From positions 31,900 to 95,899 of the forward strand of contig CAKOXP010000004.1 in NCBI GenBank assembly GCA_934130175.1: a DNA stretch of 64,000 nucleotides. The letters are read 5' to 3'. The position numbers and the translations under genes were made by a program. Under the pieces are notes generated by a model. That model ran no database searches, was not told where the DNA came from, and saw only the letters and a list, made by a program, of their open reading frames with translations. The first letter of the stretch is position 1, and the number at the start of each line of letters is the position of its first letter. This document shows positions 32,682 to 39,243 of the stretch, one piece after another. Source of the DNA: an uncultured Bacilli bacterium (GTDB taxonomy: Bacteria; Bacillota_I; Bacilli_A; RF39; UBA660).

Positions 32682-35040
32682 TGAAGAAGAAAAAGTAACT
32701 AAATCTCCTAGAAGAGGACCAGGTGGACATGGACCAGGAGGAAACTTTGAAAAAGCAAAAGATTTTAAAGGTTCAATGCTTCGTCTAGCAAAAGAATTAA
32801 ATAAATTTAAAGTCTTAATTATAATTGCTTTATTTTTAGCAGCATTAGGTTCTGTTTTATCAATCATGGCACCTAATAAATTAAGTAAATTAACTGATGA
32901 AATATCAGAAGGATTAGTTATAAATAGTAAAAATTTAAAACAAATAATTACTAAAACAACATCTTCCCTAAATGAAGAGAAAATGAAAGAAGTTATACCA
33001 AGTGTTTTAGAAATGAAACTAGACCAAAACACTATGGTAACAATTATGACGTCTTCTCTAATTAGTGATGAAGATAAAGCTATATTTAAAGAAAAATTTG
33101 CAAACGTTGATCAAACTAATCAACAAGAAATGCTTAATATGTTAACTTCATTACCCGAAAGTATTTTAAATGTAATACTTTCAACTACTACTTATAAGAA
33201 CGTAGAAATTACAACAAGTGATAAAATAGCTTTATTAAAAGCTTCAACTAGTACTGATAAAAAAAATATTAGTTTACCAGATTCTATTTATCATGTAATG
33301 TTATCTGACTTTAAAATAGATAAACAACTTATTACAGTAGATGATCAAATTAAATTTTTAAAAGTTATTTCTACAGTTTCAATGGATAAGAAAGATGCCA
33401 CTAAACTTTATAAAAAGTTAGACGAAATGCCAAAGAGTATTAAAAAAGTAGTAGAACCAACCATGAATATGGAACGTATTAAAGATATTTCTTTATTCCT
33501 TGCTATTTTATATATTTGTAGTGCTATATTTACATATATTGAATCTATTTCAATGACTACAGTTTCTAATAATTTTGCAAGAGGATTAAGAGCTAGAATT
33601 TCAACTAAGATTAATAAACTACCACTTAAATATTTTGATAATCATTCAATTGGTGATATCTTATCTCGTGTAACTAATGATATTGATACTATTGCTCAAT
33701 CAATGAATCAGTCTTTAGCAACCCTAGTTAGTGCTACAACTTTATTTATTGGTTCTATAATCATGATGTTTTATACAAACTGGATTATGGCTTTAACTGC
33801 AATAGGTGCAAGTTTATTTGGATTTATCTTTATGTTTATAGTTCTTGGAAAAAGTCAAAAATACTTTATTCAAAGACAGAAAGAATTAGGTGAATTAAAT
33901 GGACATATTGAAGAAGTTTATTCTGGACTTAATGTTGTAAAAGCATACAATGGACAAAAAGAGTCTAATGAAAAGTTTGATGAATTAAATGAAGGACTAT
34001 ATGATGCTAACAGAAAAAGTCAATTCTTATCTGGGCTTATGATGCCAATGATGAACTTTATTGGTAACTTCGGATATGTGGCTGTATGTATTGTTGGAGC
34101 GCTACTTGTTTTGAATGATTATATTAGTTTTGGAGTAATTGTTGCTTTCATCTCTTATGTTAGATTATTTACTTCACCACTTTCTCAAATTGCTCAAGCC
34201 ATGACTTCACTTCAATCAACTGCAGCAGCTTCAGAACGTGTTTTTGAATTTATTGATGAAGAAGAAATGTTAAAAGAAGAAAACTGTCAAGTCTTAGATA
34301 AATCTAAAGTCAAAGGAAAGATTGAATTTGATCACGTTGTATTTAAATATGATAACAATGATAAACCAACTATTAAAGACTTTAGCGTTAAAGTAAAACC
34401 AGGCCAAAAAGTTGCAATAGTAGGACCAACAGGAGCGGGAAAAACAACTATGGTTAACTTACTTATGAAATTCTATGATATTAAAGACGGTGATATTAAA
34501 ATTGATGGAGTCTCTATTAAAGATTTAACTAGAGAAAATATTCATTCATTATTTACAATGGTTTTACAAGACACATGGTTATTTAATGGTACTATTAAAG
34601 AAAATATTATGTATAACCGTACCAACGTAGATGAAAAACGTATCAAGGAAGTTTGTAAAACTGTAGGACTTGATCATTTTATCAGAACCCTTTCAGATGG
34701 TTATGATACTGCATTAGCTGATAACGAAAGTATCTCATCAGGTCAAAAACAACTACTTACAATTGCTCGTGGTATGATTGAAGATTCTCCATTCTTAATT
34801 TTAGATGAGGCTACATCAAATGTTGATACTAGAACAGAAGAATTAGTTCAAAAAGCTATGGATAAATTAACAGAGGGAAAAACATCATTTATAATTGCTC
34901 ACAGATTATCAACTATTAAAAATGCAGATGTAATCCTAGTAATGAGAGAAGGAAATATAATCGAACAAGGAAACCATGAAGAATTAATGAAAAAGAACGG
35001 TTTCTATGCTGATTTATACAATTCTCAATTTGAATTATAG
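32674..35040 (+). CDS. ABC exporter half-transporter with large ectodomain insertion
   Basis: The 788-residue protein is the catalytic partner: Walker A 'GPTGAGKTTM', Walker B 'FLILDEATSNVD' (catalytic Glu present), H-loop 'IAHRLSTI', with signature 'ISSGQKQLLTIARGM' (SSGQ variant). It is about 190 residues longer than usual. The excess lies between membrane helix 1 (about residues 46-66) and helix 2 (starting about 270), so a roughly 190-residue domain is outside the cell. That domain has repeated motifs 'LPESILNVIL', 'LPDSIYHVML' and 'MPKSIKKVVE'. A Gly/Pro-rich N-terminus ('RRGPGGHGPGGNFE') precedes helix 1. A terminator follows. Confidence 0.93.
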   Translation: MNNEEEKVTKSPRRGPGGHGPGGNFEKAKDFKGSMLRLAKELNKFKVLIIIALFLAALGSVLSIMAPNKLSKLTDEISEGLVINSKNLKQIITKTTSSLNEEKMKEVIPSVLEMKLDQNTMVTIMTSSLISDEDKAIFKEKFANVDQTNQQEMLNMLTSLPESILNVILSTTTYKNVEITTSDKIALLKASTSTDKKNISLPDSIYHVMLSDFKIDKQLITVDDQIKFLKVISTVSMDKKDATKLYKKLDEMPKSIKKVVEPTMNMERIKDISLFLAILYICSAIFTYIESISMTTVSNNFARGLRARISTKINKLPLKYFDNHSIGDILSRVTNDIDTIAQSMNQSLATLVSATTLFIGSIIMMFYTNWIMALTAIGASLFGFIFMFIVLGKSQKYFIQRQKELGELNGHIEEVYSGLNVVKAYNGQKESNEKFDELNEGLYDANRKSQFLSGLMMPMMNFIGNFGYVAVCIVGALLVLNDYISFGVIVAFISYVRLFTSPLSQIAQAMTSLQSTAAASERVFEFIDEEEMLKEENCQVLDKSKVKGKIEFDHVVFKYDNNDKPTIKDFSVKVKPGQKVAIVGPTGAGKTTMVNLLMKFYDIKDGDIKIDGVSIKDLTRENIHSLFTMVLQDTWLFNGTIKENIMYNRTNVDEKRIKEVCKTVGLDHFIRTLSDGYDTALADNESISSGQKQLLTIARGMIEDSPFLILDEATSNVDTRTEELVQKAMDKLTEGKTSFIIAHRLSTIKNADVILVMREGNIIEQGNHEELMKKNGFYADLYNSQFEL

Positions 35041-35065
35041 TATTATTATTTAGAATAAACAAAAG

Positions 35066-35101
35066 ACAGTTAAGGCAAATATATCTTAACTGTTTTATTT
35101 T
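35066..35101 (+). terminator. Intrinsic terminator of the TetR-ABC operon
   Basis: ACAGTTAAG (35066-35074) and CTTAACTGT (35085-35093) form a 9-bp stem followed by T-rich sequence. Confidence 0.8.
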
Positions 35102-35126
35102 CTAATAATAACTAGATTAATAATTA

Positions 35127-35155
35127 TTGAAAACATTCATATAAAGTGCTACAAT
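35127..35155 (+). promoter_or_regulatory. Promoter of the sigma factor gene
   Basis: TTGAAA (35127-35132), 17 bases, TACAAT (35150-35155). Confidence 0.65.
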
Positions 35156-35189
35156 ACTACTAAATTTTTCTTTTACTAAGGGGGATTTT

Positions 35190-36128
35190 ATGGAAAATAT
35201 AGAATATTGTGAAAGTATTAATTACTATAAAAATCAAAAATCGAATATTCTTACTGCTGAAGAAGAAAGAGTTTTAATTATGCAAGCTTCCACCAATGAA
35301 CAAGCAAGAGATAAACTTGTTCAAAGTAATATTCCATTCATTGTTTCGATAGCTAAAAAGTACAAAAATAATAACGTGACGTTAGATGATATAATACAAG
35401 AAGGAATTATTGGTCTTTTAATTGCAATCGATAGATTTGATATAAGTAACGAATGCAGATTACTTACCTATGCTGGACCATATATTAAAAAAAGCATTAT
35501 TAATTTTCTTTCTGCTAATAGAACATTGAAAGTAGATACAAATTTATACTTTAAGATGAGAAAGTATGTAAGATTAAAAGAGTTATATAAAGAAAAATAT
35601 AGAAGAACTCCATCAGATTCTGAAATGGCAAAAGAGTTGGATGTCACTATCTCGAAAATAAAAGACATAGAAAAGGCTTTAGTTGGTTTTGTAAATATTA
35701 ATGATAAAATAAGAGAAGAGTGTGATGAAGAACTTGAAGAAATTATTCCAAGCAACAGTGATTTGGTGGAAGATACAGTAATAGAATCTACATTAAAAGC
35801 AGAAGTAGAAAAACTATTTGAAGAAGTTGGTTTATCAGAACGACAAAAAGATGTTCTAATTAAACATTGTGGACTAGACGGTAACAATAAGAAAACTTTT
35901 TTAGAAATTAGCAAAATATTAAATATTTCAAAAAGTAGGGTTGAACAATTAGAATCTCAAGCAATTAAAAAAATAAGAAAGTCAAAACAAATTGATGATT
36001 TAGCAATATATCTAGATGACCCAATTCAAGCAGCAAAAAATCTTAGTGATTATCGTAAATTCTATATATTATCGAAAAATAAAACAAGAAAAATTAAGAA
36101 TTTAGAAAAACTAAAATCAAAAATATAA
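35190..36128 (+). CDS. Sigma-70 family RNA polymerase sigma factor
   Basis: The 312-residue protein has sigma-70 regions 2 to 4: 'DKLVQSNIPFIVSIAKKYKN' and 'LDDIIQEGIIGLLIAIDRFD' (region 2), 'YRRTPSDSEMAKELDVTISK' (region 3), and 'LSERQKDVLIKHCGLDGNNK' with 'FLEISKILNISKSRVEQLES' (region 4 helix-turn-helix). Region 1.1 is missing and a roughly 45-residue basic tail follows region 4. It is similar to primary sigma factors but too divergent in region 2.4 to be RpoD. It precedes spoIIGA-sigE behind a terminator, so a developmental or stress role is plausible but not shown. Confidence 0.9.
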   Translation: MENIEYCESINYYKNQKSNILTAEEERVLIMQASTNEQARDKLVQSNIPFIVSIAKKYKNNNVTLDDIIQEGIIGLLIAIDRFDISNECRLLTYAGPYIKKSIINFLSANRTLKVDTNLYFKMRKYVRLKELYKEKYRRTPSDSEMAKELDVTISKIKDIEKALVGFVNINDKIREECDEELEEIIPSNSDLVEDTVIESTLKAEVEKLFEEVGLSERQKDVLIKHCGLDGNNKKTFLEISKILNISKSRVEQLESQAIKKIRKSKQIDDLAIYLDDPIQAAKNLSDYRKFYILSKNKTRKIKNLEKLKSKI

Positions 36129-36151
36129 AACGACAAATTAGTCGTTTTTTT
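36127..36151 (+). terminator. Intrinsic terminator
   Basis: AAAACGAC (36127-36134), AAATTA loop, GTCGTTTT (36141-36148), then T. Confidence 0.82.
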
Positions 36152-36178
36152 CGTGCTATATTTTTCTTGGTGATAGAA

Positions 36179-36958
36179 ATGACTGTCTACTTAGATTTAG
36201 TATTCTTTATTAATGTTTTCTTTGATTTTATATTACTTTATGGAACTAAATACATCTTAAAAGAACATCCTAAATTTTATAGAATTGTTTTAGGAAGTCT
36301 AATAGGTGGAGGAAGTATTTTCTTTTTATTTTTAAATATTAACTCCTTAGAATTATTTATTCTTAAAATAATTATTAGTATCATGATGATTTTAACAACT
36401 TTTGGAAAAAATAATTTCTTTAAAACATATTTATATTTTTACATAATAAGTATCTTTTTAGGAGGGTGTATGTATTTTCTTAACTATACATTTTCTTCTA
36501 AACATCAAGGATTAATCTTTTTTTCCAATGGACTATCAATTAACTTTATTGTGATGCTGATACTTTCTCCTGTTATAGTCTATCTATATATAAAAGAATA
36601 TAAAAACTATAAAATAGATGTTAATAATTATCATGATGTTACCATTTATATCAGTAAGAATAAATATAATTTGAAAGGATATTTAGATACAGGAAATACT
36701 CTAACTGATCCTTACAAAAAAAGAGGAATAATTCTTATAAATTTAGATGAATACAAAATTTCAATAAAAAGTAAAAAAGTAATTTATGTTCCATATAAAA
36801 CTATTACTGCTACAGGTGTTATTCCTTGTTACAGAATAGATAAAGTTTTAGTTGATAACAAGGAATTTAAGAATTTATTAATAGGAAATACTAAGAAAAA
36901 TATAAAAATAGGAACAGCTAATTGTATATTACCAAATATAATTAAGGAGGATTTATAA
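36179..36958 (+). CDS. spoIIGA: Sigma-E processing peptidase SpoIIGA
   Basis: ATG 36179 follows TTGGTGATAG. The 259-residue protein has five hydrophobic segments in the first 140 residues ('MTVYLDLVFFINVFFDF' and others) and a C-terminal aspartic-protease-like domain with 'KGYLDTGNTLTDP' (catalytic Asp near residue 170) and 'VPYKTITATGVIPCYRID'. SpoIIGA sits in the sporulation septum and activates pro-sigma-E in the mother cell when triggered by SpoIIR. It overlaps sigE by one base, as in all sporulating Bacillota, which is strong support for the assignment. Confidence 0.95.
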   Translation: MTVYLDLVFFINVFFDFILLYGTKYILKEHPKFYRIVLGSLIGGGSIFFLFLNINSLELFILKIIISIMMILTTFGKNNFFKTYLYFYIISIFLGGCMYFLNYTFSSKHQGLIFFSNGLSINFIVMLILSPVIVYLYIKEYKNYKIDVNNYHDVTIYISKNKYNLKGYLDTGNTLTDPYKKRGIILINLDEYKISIKSKKVIYVPYKTITATGVIPCYRIDKVLVDNKEFKNLLIGNTKKNIKIGTANCILPNIIKEDL

Positions 36959-37650
36959 TGAAAAAATTTATTAATTTTATTAAAAGTTTATTCAGGAAAG
37001 TTGGAAATATTTTTTATGTAGGCGCAACTGATATTTTACCAGAACCTTTAAGTAAAGAAAAAGAAGATTTTTATCTAGAATTACTTGAGGATGGAGATCA
37101 AAAAGCAAAAGATATTTTGATAGAACATAATTTAAGATTAGTAGTGTTTCTTTCTAAAAAGTACGAAAATACAGGAGTTGATTTAGAAGATTTAGTAAGT
37201 ATAGGCACAATTGGATTAATAAAGGGAATTAATACATTTTCTAGAGGAAAAAATATTAAACTTGCAACATATGCATCACGTTGTATTGATAATGAAATAT
37301 TAATGTATTTAAGAAAAACTAAGAAATTAAAGACTGAAGTTAGTATTGATGCATCACTTTCATATGACTCTGAAGGAAATGAACTTCATCTAGAAGATGT
37401 TTTAGGAACAGATAAAGATATAGTTACAAAAGGAATAGAAGAAGAAAATGATAGAAAACTTATGCTTAATGAAGTTATGAGATTAAATCCAAGAGATAGA
37501 GATATTATTATTTTAAGATATGGTCTTATGGGACGTGAAGAACTTACTCAAAAAGAAGTTGCTGAAAAACTAGGGATTTCTCAGTCTTATATTTCAAGGA
37601 TTGAAAAGAAGGTTATAAAAAGATTAAAGTCACTCGTTAACTATACTTGA
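36958..37650 (+). CDS. sigE: Sporulation sigma factor sigma-E
   Basis: The 230-residue protein follows spoIIGA with a 1-base overlap. An N-terminal pro-segment ('MKKFINFIKSLFRKVGNIFY') precedes 'LPEPLSKEKEDFYLELLEDG', 'NLRLVVFLSKKYENTGVDLE', 'ATYASRCIDNEILMYLRKTK' and a C-terminal 'TQKEVAEKLGISQSYISRIE', all characteristic of sigma-E/sigma-K. It directs early mother-cell transcription. The presence of pro-sequence plus SpoIIGA indicates the classic proteolytic activation. The stop codon overlaps the -35 of the poly-G promoter that follows. Confidence 0.96.
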   Translation: MKKFINFIKSLFRKVGNIFYVGATDILPEPLSKEKEDFYLELLEDGDQKAKDILIEHNLRLVVFLSKKYENTGVDLEDLVSIGTIGLIKGINTFSRGKNIKLATYASRCIDNEILMYLRKTKKLKTEVSIDASLSYDSEGNELHLEDVLGTDKDIVTKGIEEENDRKLMLNEVMRLNPRDRDIIILRYGLMGREELTQKEVAEKLGISQSYISRIEKKVIKRLKSLVNYT

Positions 37651-37676
37651 TTTTTTCATTCGGGGGGGGGTATAAT
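37647..37676 (+). promoter_or_regulatory. Promoter with a G9 homopolymer in its spacer (candidate phase-variable switch)
   Basis: TTGATT (37647-37652) and a consensus TATAAT (37671-37676) are 18 bases apart. The last nine spacer bases (37662-37670) are all G, directly abutting the -10. In this AT-rich sequence such a tract is exceptional. Slipped-strand loss or gain of G would change the spacer from 18 toward or away from the optimal 17. Confidence 0.75.
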
Positions 37677-37710
37677 AGTCTTAGATATAGTAGAATAGGT
37701 GGTTTATAGG

Positions 37711-38523
37711 ATGAGAAAATCGGTCAAAATTACAATTATAATTGCAATGGTTGGATGTATTATTTCCATAAGTGGATCATATGCTGCCACAAATTACGTG
37801 ATTAGCGCATCAAAAATTGGATATACAGATAATTCATCAATAGGTGCAGATAATGTTCAAGCAGCAATTGATGGTACTTGTACTAAGTTTTCTACTAAAC
37901 TTAATAATATGATGGAACAGATGTATCCAATAGGAAGCATTTATATTACAACATCTATATCAGATTCTGATAAAGTCGCATCAACACTAGGAGTAGGAAC
38001 ATGGGAAGCATACGGAAAAGGAAAAACACTTGTAGGTGTAGATAAAAATGATAGTGATTTTGATACATCTGGAAAAACTTCAGGTTCTAAAACTGTCAAA
38101 CTAGATAGTAAGAATATTCCTTCTATTACGTTTTCAGGTACCACTGGTTCAACAGGTTCTGGTTATAGTATAGGCCATACCTGTGAAAATAGAGTCACTT
38201 CTACTGCAGGTGATCATACACACGCCTCTACAATAGGCGGTTCGTTCCTTATATTAGGAGGAAGTGTATCACATGCTCCTGCTTCTCAAGGTTTTGCATA
38301 TAATACAAGTAGTGGTTGGTGGGTAAATCATAATAAGGCAATTGCTGGAATTGCTTCAGCCGGTAGTCACAACCATACAGCTACTGATTGCTATGCTTCA
38401 AGTATATCTGGTGTAGGAGCACATACACATACAATTAGTGCAAGTTACTCAAATACACAACAAACAGAAGTTAATATTATGAACCCTTATATAACAGTTT
38501 ACATGTATAAAAGAACCGCCTAG
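37711..38523 (+). CDS. Exported protein with phage tail-collar/baseplate-like C-terminal domain
   Basis: I chose ATG 37711 over GTG 37699; both follow an AGGTGG site. The 270-residue protein has a signal peptide ('VKITIIIAMVGCIISISGSY', then AAT). It continues with 'SSIGADNVQAAIDGTCTKF', then 'MYPIGSIYITTSISDSDKVA' and 'LGVGTWEAYGKGKTLVGVD', ending 'NIMNPYITVYMYKRTA'. The last parts match tail-fibre or baseplate collar proteins of phages. The variable middle is Gly/Ser/Thr-rich with HTH and HNH clusters ('DHTHAS', 'SHNHTA', 'AHTHTI'), like the metal-coordinating His motifs of tail fibres. No other phage gene is nearby, so it is a surface adhesin-like protein rather than a prophage. Its promoter holds the G9 tract. 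Confidence 0.8.
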   Translation: MRKSVKITIIIAMVGCIISISGSYAATNYVISASKIGYTDNSSIGADNVQAAIDGTCTKFSTKLNNMMEQMYPIGSIYITTSISDSDKVASTLGVGTWEAYGKGKTLVGVDKNDSDFDTSGKTSGSKTVKLDSKNIPSITFSGTTGSTGSGYSIGHTCENRVTSTAGDHTHASTIGGSFLILGGSVSHAPASQGFAYNTSSGWWVNHNKAIAGIASAGSHNHTATDCYASSISGVGAHTHTISASYSNTQQTEVNIMNPYITVYMYKRTA

Positions 38524-38537
38524 TTCTTTTTTCTTTT
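38509..38537 (+). terminator. Intrinsic terminator
   Basis: AAAAGAAC (38509-38516), CGCCTA loop, GTTCTTTT (38523-38530), then T-rich sequence. Confidence 0.78.
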
Positions 38538-38591
38538 TCTCTTGTAAAATCATAAGATTTTACCTATACTAATATAAGGAGGATAGAAGTA

Positions 38592-39197
38592 ATGGCAAAA
38601 TTATATTATAGATATGGAGCAATGAACTCAGGTAAAACAGCAATTTTATTGCAAGTAGCTAATAATTATGAAGAACGTGGAATGAAAGTGTTGATACTAA
38701 AACCAGGAATAGACAGTAAAGGAGCCGATTTTTTAGTATCTAGAATTGGTTTAAAAAGAAAAGTTGACCATATCATTTTAGAAGATGAAAATGTTTATAA
38801 ATATTTAGAAAGTAATATTAAAGATGTAGCATGTGTTTTAATAGATGAAGCACAGTTTCTTACAAAAAGTCAGGTAGAAGATTTAATGCAAATAGTAGTT
38901 GATTTTGATGTACCAATCATTTGTTATGGACTTCGTACTGATTTTAGAACAGAAGGGTTTGAAGGTTCAACCAGACTTTTAGAAATAGCTCATTCTATTG
39001 AAGAGATGAAAACTATTTGTAAGTGTGGAAGAAAAGCTATTTTTAATACTAGAAAAGTTAATGGAAAGTTTACATTTTCAGGTGAGAAAGTAGCAATTGA
39101 TGGCTTTAGTGAAGTTACATATGAATCGCTTTGTCCAAAATGTTATTATGAAAAATTAAGAAAGTATAAAAAGTTACAAGATTCATTATATAAATAA
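38592..39197 (+). CDS. tdk: Thymidine kinase (type II)
   Basis: The 201-residue protein has the Walker A 'GAMNSGKTA' (residues 9-17), catalytic 'IDEAQF' (about 95-100), 'CYGLRTDFRTEGFEGS' and a C-terminal zinc-binding set ('CKCGRKAIF', 'CPKCYYEKL'). It phosphorylates thymidine to dTMP in the salvage pathway; together with deoD and deoB elsewhere in the window it indicates active nucleoside salvage. AAGGAGG precedes the ATG. Confidence 0.96.
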   Translation: MAKLYYRYGAMNSGKTAILLQVANNYEERGMKVLILKPGIDSKGADFLVSRIGLKRKVDHIILEDENVYKYLESNIKDVACVLIDEAQFLTKSQVEDLMQIVVDFDVPIICYGLRTDFRTEGFEGSTRLLEIAHSIEEMKTICKCGRKAIFNTRKVNGKFTFSGEKVAIDGFSEVTYESLCPKCYYEKLRKYKKLQDSLYK

Positions 39198-39206
39198 TTT
39201 ATTTTA

Positions 39207-39215
39207 TGTTATAAT
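39207..39215 (+). promoter_or_regulatory. Extended -10 promoter of ppdK
   Basis: TG-T-TATAAT lies 28 bases before the ppdK ATG. Confidence 0.6.
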
Positions 39216-39243
39216 TAGATAAGAATAAGAGGAGGCTATGTGA

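Noticed and set aside
37711..38523. Tail-collar-like gene as evidence for a prophage
   Set aside because: It has a signal peptide, its own promoter and terminator, and is flanked by sigE and tdk. No other phage genes are visible.
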